Of a stretch of 7,562 nucleotides of DNA, positions 1 through 6,517 are shown one piece after another; positions within the stretch are counted from its first letter, which is position 1, and each line of letters starts with the position of its first letter. A program made the position numbers and the translations under genes. The notes under the pieces are model-generated. The model was not told the origin of the DNA and did no database searches. It worked only from the letters and a program-made list of their open reading frames with translations. This stretch comes from an uncultured Eubacteriales bacterium. GTDB lineage: Bacteria; Bacillota_A; Clostridia; Christensenellales; Aristaeellaceae. Location: NCBI GenBank assembly GCA_900313545.1, contig OMRS01000262.1:1-7562 (forward strand). Reading direction: 5' to 3'.

Positions 1-837
1 GACGGGGTGCGGGAGCAGATCCTGGACAGCGCCAGAAGGCTTGAAAGCGTGGTGATCCCCGTCAGGGACCGGACGGTATCTCCCGCCGTGACCCGGGCGG
101 ACCTGGAGGCCAACACCCTGCTTCGCGGAAGGCTGACCTTCCCCCTGGGACAGGGGGCCGGGGCCGAGAATGCGGCCATGGCCATCCGGGCGCTGGACGG
201 CAGAACCCTGGCAAGCGGGGAATCCCTGTCCTTTGTCCAGGCCTGCGGGCTGTCCTCGGGTCAGGTGCCCTATGTCGTGGCGGAGGAACCCGCCTACGGG
301 GAGGGCGTTTCCGGAGTGGGCGGCGGCATCTGCCGCGCCGCATCCGCCGTGTACCGTCTGGCGCTTGAGAACGGGCTGACGGTCACCCAGCGGCATCCGG
401 CGGCGCAGCCCCAGACGGGCATCCCCGCGGGAGAGGAGGCCGCGGTCTCCTCCCAGGGGCTGGATCTGGTGGTGGAAAACAGCACCGGATATCCTCTGTA
501 CCTGATGTGCCGCACCTATGAGGCCGCCGGGGAACTCCAGGCGGAACTGCTCCTGATCGGCGCGCCGCTTCATGCGGCATATTCCCTGGAGAGCACGTCC
601 ACGGTGCTTCCGGCGCCGGAGGAGCCGGTGTACATCCTGGACAGGGAGGGACGCTATGCCACCTATCAGGACGAGCACGTTCCCGTCTCTGAAGCCAGGG
701 ACGGTCTGGAGGCCGTGGTCCAGCTTGTGGAAACCGGAGAGGACGGACAGGAACGCTCGCGCACGGAAATCAGCAGGGACCGCTATGAACCCGCGCCGCA
801 GCGGATCTATGTCGGAAGTCAGACGAGATCGACGTAA
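1..837 (+). CDS. VanW-family protein, 3' part (5' end outside window)
   Basis: The reading frame is open from the first base, so this is the C-terminal 278 codons of a longer gene; the GTG at position 7 has no ribosome site and is not taken as the start. Residues about 35-190 of the fragment match the VanW domain: a G-E-S-x-S-F segment, the GGGIC block with Cys111, an RHP motif at 131-133, an IPAGEEAAV block at 141-149 and an N-x-T-x-Y-P-L-Y-L strand. The last ~70 residues resemble the end of a G5-like domain, with a DG...V pattern and a final YEPAPQRIYVG. VanW proteins are usually secreted or membrane-anchored envelope proteins of unsettled biochemical role; the name comes from vancomycin-resistance clusters, but most family members are unrelated to resistance and nothing here suggests it. 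Several VanW positions are unusual: GGGICR instead of GGGICQ, RHPAA instead of RHPHS, and EE where a D is usual. The signal peptide or anchor would lie upstream, out of view. ridA follows after 14 nt. Confidence 0.85.
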   Translation, partial: DGVREQILDSARRLESVVIPVRDRTVSPAVTRADLEANTLLRGRLTFPLGQGAGAENAAMAIRALDGRTLASGESLSFVQACGLSSGQVPYVVAEEPAYGEGVSGVGGGICRAASAVYRLALENGLTVTQRHPAAQPQTGIPAGEEAAVSSQGLDLVVENSTGYPLYLMCRTYEAAGELQAELLLIGAPLHAAYSLESTSTVLPAPEEPVYILDREGRYATYQDEHVPVSEARDGLEAVVQLVETGEDGQERSRTEISRDRYEPAPQRIYVGSQTRST

Positions 838-842
838 GGAGG
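836..842 (+). promoter_or_regulatory. Strong Shine-Dalgarno of ridA
   Basis: AAGGAGG lies 9 nt before the ATG at 852 and overlaps the vanW-like stop codon TAA (835-837). It is the best anti-SD match in the window and predicts efficient independent translation of ridA within the shared transcript. Confidence 0.8.
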
Positions 843-851
843 AAAAATAAG

Positions 852-1241
852 ATGAGCACCTTTTTGAAGACCAACCGCGGCCCCAGGGCCGTCGGCCCCT
901 ACAGCACCGTCGCGGTGCATGACGGCATTGCCTACCTGAGCGGCGTCATCGGCATTGTGCCGGAGAGCGGAAAGCTGGCGGAGGGCGGCACCCTGGCGCA
1001 GGCCAGGCAGGTGCTGGACAACCTCCGGGTGATCCTCGAGGAGCTGGGCCTGGGCATGTCGGATGTCCTCAAGACCACGGTCTTTTTGACGGACATCGGG
1101 GAATTCGGGGCGGTGAACGCGCTCTATGGAGAGGCCTTCACCGAACCGTACCCGGCCCGCAGCTGCGTGCAGGTGGCCATGCTTCCCCTGGGTGCCGGCA
1201 TTGAAATCGAAGCGATTGCGGCATGCAGGGAGGCGGAATGA
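852..1241 (+). CDS. ridA: RidA family reactive intermediate/imine deaminase
   Basis: A 129-residue protein of the RidA/YjgF/YER057c family, the usual full length. Family members form cytosolic trimers and hydrolyse reactive enamines/imines such as 2-aminoacrylate, released by PLP enzymes like serine/threonine dehydratase, to the 2-oxoacid and ammonia. The visible family pattern is GPYS (Tyr17), SG at 30-31, GG..QA.Q.L.N around 45-57, KTTVFL at 74-79, PARSC at 101-105 and EIEAIA at 118-123. By alignment from memory with E. coli RidA, Tyr17, Arg103, Cys105 and Glu118 occupy the active-site positions, so imine deaminase activity is plausible. Two departures: the usual Gln of SGQ is Val32, and the loop before PARSC is about two residues shorter. 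The start has a strong SD. The stop TGA (1239-1241) overlaps the start of fbp, implying translational coupling. Family assignment is firm; the true substrate is inferred. Confidence 0.93.
   Translation: MSTFLKTNRGPRAVGPYSTVAVHDGIAYLSGVIGIVPESGKLAEGGTLAQARQVLDNLRVILEELGLGMSDVLKTTVFLTDIGEFGAVNALYGEAFTEPYPARSCVQVAMLPLGAGIEIEAIAACREAE
1228..1233 (+). promoter_or_regulatory. Shine-Dalgarno deciding the fbp start
   Basis: GGGAGG inside the end of ridA lies 7 nt before the ATG at 1241 and 4 nt before the ATG at 1238. The in-frame ATG at 1223 would lie upstream of this site, so it is unlikely to be used. The 1241 start gives the better spacing and a TGATG stop/start overlap with ridA. Confidence 0.65.
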
Positions 1242-3199
1242 TGGACAACCCTCAGGAACTGCGGTACCTGGAGCTGCTCAGGCGCCAGTATCCCACCATC
1301 CGGGAGGCCTCGGCCCATGTGGCCTACCTGAGGGCCGTGCTGCAGCTTCCCAAGGGTACCGAGCATTTTCTCTCGGACCTCCACGGGGAGCACGCGGCCT
1401 TTGTGCACATGCTCCACAATGCCAGCGGCGTGGTCAAGCGCAAGATCAACGACCTGTACAGCGATATCCTGACCAAGCATGAGCGGGACATGCTGGCCAC
1501 CCTGATTTACTATCCCGAGGAAAAGCTGGCCCTGCTCAAGAAGCAGGGTATGGTGGACAGCGAGTGGTACCGCCTGACCATCTACCGGCTGCTGCAGGTG
1601 AGCCGCATGTGCTCGGTCAAGTACACCCGCAAGCGGGTCCGTTCGTCCCTTCCCAAGGAACTGGGCAGCATCATCGAGGAGATGCTCATGGCCGACGGCA
1701 CCCCGGACAAGGAAGGGTACTACCGGGAGGTCATGGCCTCCGTCCTGGAGACGGGACTTGCGGATGCCATGATCATCTCCCTGTCCCGGCTGGTGCAGAC
1801 GCTGGCCATCGACCGGCTGCACATCATCGGGGACATCTTTGACAGGGGCCCCCGGGCCGACCTCATCATGGACGCCCTGGAGACCTATCACCAGGTGGAT
1901 GTGCAGTGGGGCAACCATGACATCGTCTGGATGGGCGCGGCAGCCCTGTCCGAGGCCTGCATCGCCCAGGTGATCGTGACCTCGCTCAAGTATGCGAACC
2001 TGGAGACCCTTGAAATCGGCTACGGCATTTCCCTGCGGCCGCTCACCAACCTGGCGCTGGTCAGCTACGGCGACGATCCCTGTGAGGAATTCCTTCCCAA
2101 GTCCAACGGCGAGGAGCTGGATGAGGATGAGATGGAGATCGCCCGGATGCACAAGGCCATGGCGGTCATCCAGTTCAAGCTGGAGGGCGAGCTGGTCCGC
2201 CGGCATCCCGAATACGGCATGGAAGGGCGGCGCCTGCTTCACCGCATCGACTACCAGAACGGCACCATCACGCTGGATTCCGGGACGTACCCGCTGCGCA
2301 GCTGCCATTTCCCCACCATCAATCCTGAGGATCCCTATGCCCTCAGCCCGGTGGAACGGGAGACCATGGACCGTCTGGTGCTGGAGTTTGCCCATTCCGA
2401 GAAGCTGCAGCGCCATGTGCAGTTCCTCTACAGCGCGGGCGGCATGTACCTGTGCTGCAACGGCAACCTGCTCTATCACGGCTGCATCCCCATGAATGAG
2501 GACGGGAGCTTTGCCTCCATCCCCGTGGACATCGAGGCGGCCCACTGCGGCAAAAAGGGCATCGACGACGCGGACCGCCTGGCCCGCAAGGGATACTTTT
2601 CCAAGGTGGGCAGCGAGGCCCGCTGCCAGGGGCAGGATTTCCTGTGGTACCTGGGCTGCGGCCCGGCGTCTCCCCTGTTCGGCAAGGACCGCATGGCGAC
2701 CTTTGAGCGCTACTTTATCGCCGACAAGTCCACCCATACCGAGCACAAGAACGCCTATTACGACCACCAGGACGAGGAGGAGACCGCGCTGCGGATCCTG
2801 CGGGAGTTTGGACTCGGCGAGGAAGGCTGCATAGTCAACGGCCATGTGCCGGTGAAGGTGGGCAGGGGAGAGAGCCCCGTGAAGGCGGGAGGAAAGCTGC
2901 TGGTGATCGATGGCGGCATGTCCCGGGCCTACCAGCCGGTGACCGGCATTGCCGGCTACACCCTGATCTTCACCTCCAACGACATGTCCCTGGTGGCCCA
3001 TCAGCCCTTTGTGTCCAAGGCGGCGGCCATTTCCGACGAACAGGATATCCATTCCCGGCAGATGGTCGTGCGCAAAATGCCCAAACGGCTGCTGATTGCG
3101 GATACCGATGACGGCGCGGTGATCTCCCGCCAGGTGGAGGACCTGATGGCCCTCATTGAAGCCTACCGTCACGGCGTCCTCAAGGAAGCCCGGACGTAA
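1241..3199 (+). CDS. fbp: Fructose-1,6-bisphosphatase class III
   Basis: A 652-residue class III (Firmicutes-type) FBPase, which hydrolyses fructose 1,6-bisphosphate to fructose 6-phosphate and phosphate in gluconeogenesis; known members are cytosolic and use Mn2+. It matches Bacillus subtilis Fbp along its length, and ~640-670 residues is normal. Calcineurin-like metallophosphatase motifs appear in order: SDLHGE (Asp46, His48), GDIFDRG (Asp198, Asp201), GNHD (224-227) and, near the C-terminus, NGHVPVK (His535) followed by a GKLLVIDGG segment and a TGIAGYTL segment. The N-terminal LPKGTEHF and the QWGNHD context are characteristic of this class. All metal-ligand motifs are intact, with no frameshift. 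ATG 1238 (one residue longer) is a near-equal alternative start; ATG 1223 is unlikely because the SD lies after it. Overlap with ridA and a 14-nt gap to trmFO place it inside a longer transcript, with no visible promoter of its own. Confidence 0.96.
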   Translation: MDNPQELRYLELLRRQYPTIREASAHVAYLRAVLQLPKGTEHFLSDLHGEHAAFVHMLHNASGVVKRKINDLYSDILTKHERDMLATLIYYPEEKLALLKKQGMVDSEWYRLTIYRLLQVSRMCSVKYTRKRVRSSLPKELGSIIEEMLMADGTPDKEGYYREVMASVLETGLADAMIISLSRLVQTLAIDRLHIIGDIFDRGPRADLIMDALETYHQVDVQWGNHDIVWMGAAALSEACIAQVIVTSLKYANLETLEIGYGISLRPLTNLALVSYGDDPCEEFLPKSNGEELDEDEMEIARMHKAMAVIQFKLEGELVRRHPEYGMEGRRLLHRIDYQNGTITLDSGTYPLRSCHFPTINPEDPYALSPVERETMDRLVLEFAHSEKLQRHVQFLYSAGGMYLCCNGNLLYHGCIPMNEDGSFASIPVDIEAAHCGKKGIDDADRLARKGYFSKVGSEARCQGQDFLWYLGCGPASPLFGKDRMATFERYFIADKSTHTEHKNAYYDHQDEEETALRILREFGLGEEGCIVNGHVPVKVGRGESPVKAGGKLLVIDGGMSRAYQPVTGIAGYTLIFTSNDMSLVAHQPFVSKAAAISDEQDIHSRQMVVRKMPKRLLIADTDDGAVISRQVEDLMALIEAYRHGVLKEART

Positions 3200-3213
3200 C
3201 CGGGGACGACGAT

Positions 3214-4575
3214 ATGATGAAACAAATGGAAGCTACGGTCCTGGGGGCCGGGCTGGCGGGCTGCGAGGCGGCCTGGCAGCTGGCCTGCCGGGGCATTCAT
3301 GTGACCCTGGTGGAAATGAAGCCGGAGCAGTATACCCCGGCGCATCACGCTCCGGGATTTGCGGAACTGGTCTGTTCCAACTCCCTGCGGGGGGAAAGCC
3401 TGACCAATGCGGTGGGCCTCCTCAAGGAGGAGATGCGGCAGATGTCCTCCCTGATCATGAGGGCGGCGGATGAGACCCGGGTCCCTGCGGGCGGCGCCCT
3501 GGCGGTGGACCGGATCCGTTTTTCGGAGGCGGTGACCCGCTGCCTCAGCGCCCATCCCCGGATTACCCTGGAGCGCAGGGAGGCGAGGGAGATCCCCCTG
3601 AAAAACGCCGTGATCGCCACGGGCCCCCTGACCTCGGATGCGCTGGCACAGCAGATTGCCGCCCTGCCGGGGCTGTCGACCCTGTCCTTTTATGACGCGG
3701 CGGCGCCCATCGTGTCCGGGGACTCCCTGGACATGAGCCGGGTGTTTGCGCAGGGCCGCTATGCCCAGGACAGCGACTATCTCAACTGCCCCATGAACGA
3801 GGCGCAGTACCACGCCTTTGTGCAGGCGCTTCGGGAAGCGGAAAAGGCCCCGGTTCACGGCTTTGACGGCACCCAGGTCTTTGAAGGCTGCATGCCGGTG
3901 GAGGTCATGGCCCAGCGGGGCGAGATGGTGCTGGCCTTTGGCCCCATGAAGCCCGTGGGACTGGTGGACCCGGAGACGGGGAAGCCTCCCTTTGCGGCAG
4001 TCCAGCTGCGCAGGGAGAACGCGGAAGGGACCCTGTTCAACCTGGTGGGTTTTCAGACAAGGCTGCGCTTTGGCGAACAGCGCCGGGTCTTTTCCATGAT
4101 CCCGGGACTGGAACAGGCGGAGTTTGTCCGCTATGGCGTCATGCACCGCAACACCTTCCTGCATTCCCCGGGATTTTTGGACTGCAGATATCAGATGCTG
4201 GGCAGGGAGTCGGTGTATTTTGCCGGACAGATGACCGGCGTGGAAGGGTATGTGGAGAGCGCCGCCTCAGGCCTTGTGGCCGGCCTTTCCCTGGCTCGCC
4301 AGATGCAGGGCCTGCCCCCGGTGGACTTTACGGCGGAAACGGCGCTGGGCGCCCTGGGGCTGCATGTCTCCCGGGAACAGGCGGATTTCCAGCCCATGAA
4401 CATCAACTTTGGCATTATGGCGCCTCTGCCCCGGAAGGTCCGGGGGAAAAAGGAGCGGGCGCTGGCGGTGGCCGCGCGGTCGCTTGACCGCATCGAGGCC
4501 CTGCGCAGCAATCCCCTTGCAGAGGACTTTTACGGGGAACATTCCCGGGAAAAATGGAGGACAGAATGGAACTGA
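3214..4575 (+). CDS. trmFO: TrmFO, folate/FAD-dependent tRNA (uracil-54-C5)-methyltransferase
   Basis: A 453-residue cytosolic flavoprotein that, in known members, makes ribothymidine at position 54 of the tRNA T-loop, using 5,10-methylenetetrahydrofolate as carbon donor and reduced FAD, unlike the SAM-dependent TrmA. The N-terminus has the dinucleotide-binding [10 protein letters not shown] (11-20) and a strand ending in Glu34. Family blocks follow: [17 protein letters not shown] with Cys54, [45 protein letters not shown] with Cys226, [19 protein letters not shown] and [21 protein letters not shown]. Cys54 and Cys226 correspond to the catalytic cysteines of B. subtilis TrmFO (Cys53 and Cys226), so it should be active. 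It is about 15-20 residues longer than B. subtilis TrmFO, mostly at the C-terminus, where the tail overlaps hslV. The SD before ATG 3214 is weak (GGGGA, 7 nt away), and ATG 3217 directly follows, so translation may rely on coupling to fbp. Confidence 0.97.
   Translation: MMKQMEATVLGAGLAGCEAAWQLACRGIHVTLVEMKPEQYTPAHHAPGFAELVCSNSLRGESLTNAVGLLKEEMRQMSSLIMRAADETRVPAGGALAVDRIRFSEAVTRCLSAHPRITLERREAREIPLKNAVIATGPLTSDALAQQIAALPGLSTLSFYDAAAPIVSGDSLDMSRVFAQGRYAQDSDYLNCPMNEAQYHAFVQALREAEKAPVHGFDGTQVFEGCMPVEVMAQRGEMVLAFGPMKPVGLVDPETGKPPFAAVQLRRENAEGTLFNLVGFQTRLRFGEQRRVFSMIPGLEQAEFVRYGVMHRNTFLHSPGFLDCRYQMLGRESVYFAGQMTGVEGYVESAASGLVAGLSLARQMQGLPPVDFTAETALGALGLHVSREQADFQPMNINFGIMAPLPRKVRGKKERALAVAARSLDRIEALRSNPLAEDFYGEHSREKWRTEWN
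4555..4560 (+). promoter_or_regulatory. Shine-Dalgarno of hslV, inside trmFO
   Basis: TGGAGG encodes a Trp-Arg pair in the TrmFO tail and lies 5 nt before the ATG at 4566. It supports 4566 over the in-frame ATG at 4554, which itself overlaps this SD and has no good site upstream. Confidence 0.7.
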
Positions 4576-5099
4576 GAGGAACGACGATCTGCGCGGTGGA
4601 GCGGGACGGACATATTGCCGTGGCCGGAGACGGCCAGGTGACCATGGGCGAATCCGTGGTCTTCAAATCCACGGCCCGGAAGGTGCGCAGGATTTATGGC
4701 GGAAAAGTGGTCACGGGCTTTGCCGGAAGCGTGGCGGATGCCTTTGCCCTGAGCGAGCGCTTCGAGGCCAAACTGGAGCAGTTTGCCGGCAACCTGGAGC
4801 GCTCCGCGGTGGAGCTGGCCCAGGAATGGCGGGCGGACAAGGCCATGCGCAAGCTGGAGGCCATGCTGATTGTGGCCTGTGACAACGAAATGATGATCAT
4901 CTCCGGAACCGGCGAGGTCATCACCCCTGACGGGGGCGTGTGCGCGGTGGGCTCCGGCGGGAACTACGCCCTGGCGGCTGCACGTGCCCTGCGGGAGAAC
5001 ACGGACCTGAGCGCCAGGGAGATCGCGGAGAAGGCGCTGCACATTGCGGCGGACATCTGCGTGTTTACCAATCACAACATCATCATCGAGGAAGCCTGA
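4566..5099 (+). CDS. hslV: HslV (ClpQ), ATP-dependent protease proteolytic subunit
   Basis: A 177-residue proteasome-beta-like threonine peptidase. Family members assemble as a double hexameric ring that degrades proteins fed by the AAA+ unfoldase HslU in the cytosol. The translated N-terminus is MELRG followed by TTI. The first Thr (Thr6) aligns with the catalytic Thr1 of E. coli HslV, so a five-residue propeptide must be removed to expose it. Supporting motifs are GDGQVTMG (Asp22), ARKVRR (catalytic Lys39 by alignment), [38 protein letters not shown] and a terminal TNHNIIIEE. Sequence and spacing resemble the Bacillus type more than the E. coli type, including one extra residue before ARKVRR. 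The start at 4566 is chosen for its SD and because TTI then lies near the N-terminus; ATG 4554 would add four residues. It overlaps trmFO by 10 nt and is followed 16 nt later by its partner hslU. Confidence 0.96.
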   Translation: MELRGTTICAVERDGHIAVAGDGQVTMGESVVFKSTARKVRRIYGGKVVTGFAGSVADAFALSERFEAKLEQFAGNLERSAVELAQEWRADKAMRKLEAMLIVACDNEMMIISGTGEVITPDGGVCAVGSGGNYALAAARALRENTDLSAREIAEKALHIAADICVFTNHNIIIEEA

Positions 5100-5115
5100 G
5101 GGCGGAGGAAGCGAT

Positions 5116-6462
5116 ATGGAACTGACACCCAAACAGATTGTGCGGGAACTGGACCGCTACATCATCGGCCAGGATGAAGCCAAGCGGGCGGTGGCCATTG
5201 CCCTGCGCAACAGGTACCGCCGCTCACAGCTCCCTGAGGAGATCCGCAGGGAGATCATCCCCAAGAACATCCTCATGGTCGGCCCCACCGGCGTGGGCAA
5301 GACGGAGATCGCCCGCCGGCTGGCACGGCTGGTGGACGCCCCCTTTGTGAAGGTGGAGGCCACCAAGTTCACGGAAGTGGGATATGTGGGCCGGGATGTG
5401 GAGAGCATCATCCGGGACCTGGTGGAGGCCAGCATGCGCCTTTGCAAGGACCAGGCCAGAAAGAATGTCCGCAGTTCCGCGGAATCCAGGGTGAATGAAC
5501 GGATCCTGGACATCCTGGTGCATCCCAACCGCAAGAAGGCCAATCCCATTGACATTCTGCTGGGGCAGAAGCCGGCTCAGGAGGAGAAACCCCAGGAGCT
5601 CCCCGGCGGCGAATCCTCCTCCCTGCGGGAGAAGCTTCTGGCCGGGGAACTGGAGAACATGGAGATCGAGATCGAGGTGGAGGATGCGCCCCAGCCCATC
5701 GAGGTGAACGGGGCCTCCGTGACCATCGGGACCATCATGGGGGATATGCTGCCCAAGCGCACCAAGATGCGGCGGATGAAGATCAGCGAGGCCCGAAAGC
5801 TCCTTCTGTCGGAGGAAGAGGACAAGCTCATCGACATGGATGCCATCCGCGAGGAGGCGGTGCGCCGCGCGGAACAGGACGGCATTGTGTTCATCGATGA
5901 AATTGACAAGGTGGCCGGCCGCTCCACCAATGGCCCTGACGTGAGCCGGGAAGGCGTCCAGCGGGACATCCTGCCCATCGTGGAGGGCAGCACCGTGAAC
6001 ACCAAGTACGGCGTGGTCCATACGGACTACATTCTCTTCATCGCCGCCGGCGCCTTCCATGTGGCCAAGGTTTCGGACCTGATTCCGGAGCTGCAGGGAC
6101 GCTTCCCGGTACATGTCACCCTGAAACCGCTGACCCGGGAGGACTTCAAGGCGATTCTCACCAAGACGGACAATGCCCTGACCCGGCAGTATGAAGCGCT
6201 GCTCGGCGTGGAGCATGTGCATCTGCGCTTTGAGGAGTCCGCCATGGACGTGCTGGCGGAGGAAGCGGAGCGGGACAACCTGAACAGCGAGGACATCGGT
6301 GCCAGGCGCCTGCATACGCTCTTTGAACAGGTGCTGGAGGATATCTCCTTCAATGCCGCAGGCGAGATTCCGGATGACGTGGAAGTGGTGATCAACGGCG
6401 ATTATGTCCGGGAACACCTGGTCAAGGCCCAGAGGCCGGACATGAAGCGGTACATTCTGTAA
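5116..6462 (+). CDS. hslU: HslU (ClpY), AAA+ unfoldase subunit of HslVU
   Basis: A 448-residue AAA+ ATPase, the usual length. Known HslU forms a hexamer that unfolds substrates and threads them into HslV. The N-terminus (TPKQIV.ELD.YIIGQ) is typical. Walker A is GPTGVGKTE at 56-64, the pore loop GYVG is at 89-92, and Walker B is FIDEID at 259-264. The HslU-specific I domain spans about 110-245 and includes a Glu-rich, probably flexible stretch. The arginine finger is likely Arg329 in ELQGRFPV, sensor 2 is GARRLH with Arg397/Arg398, and the C-terminus is KRYIL, the tail that docks into HslV to activate it. All functional motifs are present, so HslVU should be complete. ATG 5116 is chosen because GGAGGA (5104-5109) lies 6 nt upstream; an in-frame ATG at 5044 would add 24 unlike residues inside hslV. 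Unlike Bacillus, no codY follows; a terminator does. Confidence 0.97.
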   Translation: MELTPKQIVRELDRYIIGQDEAKRAVAIALRNRYRRSQLPEEIRREIIPKNILMVGPTGVGKTEIARRLARLVDAPFVKVEATKFTEVGYVGRDVESIIRDLVEASMRLCKDQARKNVRSSAESRVNERILDILVHPNRKKANPIDILLGQKPAQEEKPQELPGGESSSLREKLLAGELENMEIEIEVEDAPQPIEVNGASVTIGTIMGDMLPKRTKMRRMKISEARKLLLSEEEDKLIDMDAIREEAVRRAEQDGIVFIDEIDKVAGRSTNGPDVSREGVQRDILPIVEGSTVNTKYGVVHTDYILFIAAGAFHVAKVSDLIPELQGRFPVHVTLKPLTREDFKAILTKTDNALTRQYEALLGVEHVHLRFEESAMDVLAEEAERDNLNSEDIGARRLHTLFEQVLEDISFNAAGEIPDDVEVVINGDYVREHLVKAQRPDMKRYIL

Positions 6463-6469
6463 GAGACGG

Positions 6470-6497
6470 ACAGCGGGCAGGGACTGCCCGCTGTTTT
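6470..6497 (+). terminator. Intrinsic terminator after hslU
   Basis: A perfect inverted repeat, CAGCGGGCAG (6471-6480), a GGA loop and CTGCCCGCTG (6484-6493), extended by an A6470-T6494 pair, is followed by TTTT up to 6497. It begins 7 nt after the hslU stop. The strong GC stem with a short T run is a classic rho-independent form. The minus strand lacks a T run after the hairpin, so it acts in the + direction only. It probably ends the vanW-like-to-hslU transcript, although the U tract is only four residues and some read-through is possible. Confidence 0.88.
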
Positions 6498-6501
6498 GAA
6501 T

Positions 6502-6507
6502 GGAGGA
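6502..6507 (+). promoter_or_regulatory. Shine-Dalgarno favouring a GTG start
   Basis: GGAGGA lies 10 nt before GTG 6518 in the frame of the SGNH-like gene. The in-frame ATG at 6500 sits just before this site and immediately after the terminator T run, with no SD of its own. The spacing is slightly long, so the choice is favoured rather than proven. Confidence 0.5.
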
Positions 6508-6517
6508 ACAAGGACAG

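Noticed and set aside
7..9. GTG at position 7 as the start of the VanW-like gene
   Set aside because: The frame is open to the window edge, there is no ribosome site, and VanW proteins usually carry an N-terminal signal or anchor that is not seen here.
1124..3172. 682-codon open frame on the minus strand opposite fbp
   Set aside because: It is exactly codon-aligned with fbp, a clear conserved enzyme. Its His/Gln/Gly/Val-rich product has no recognisable domain, and its openness follows from missing TTA/CTA/TCA sense codons.
3169..4164. 331-codon minus-strand frame opposite trmFO
   Set aside because: It is codon-aligned with trmFO, has His/Arg-rich shadow composition and no domain.
4554..4565. 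ATG 4554 as the hslV start
   Set aside because: It overlaps the SD that serves ATG 4566 and would lengthen the propeptide to nine residues.
5044..5115. Upstream in-frame ATG extending HslU by 24 residues
   Set aside because: The extension lies inside hslV, does not resemble HslU N-termini, and a good SD sits before ATG 5116.
5224..6417. 397-codon minus-strand frame opposite hslU
   Set aside because: It is in the same register as hslU and is the mirror of a conserved AAA+ gene; the product is His/Leu/Gly-rich with no motif.
6428..6456. TACATT near 6451 as a -10 box for the SGNH-like gene
   Set aside because: It matches the consensus only partly, encodes the conserved HslU C-terminus, and has no -35-like hexamer at suitable spacing; it would also lie upstream of the terminator.
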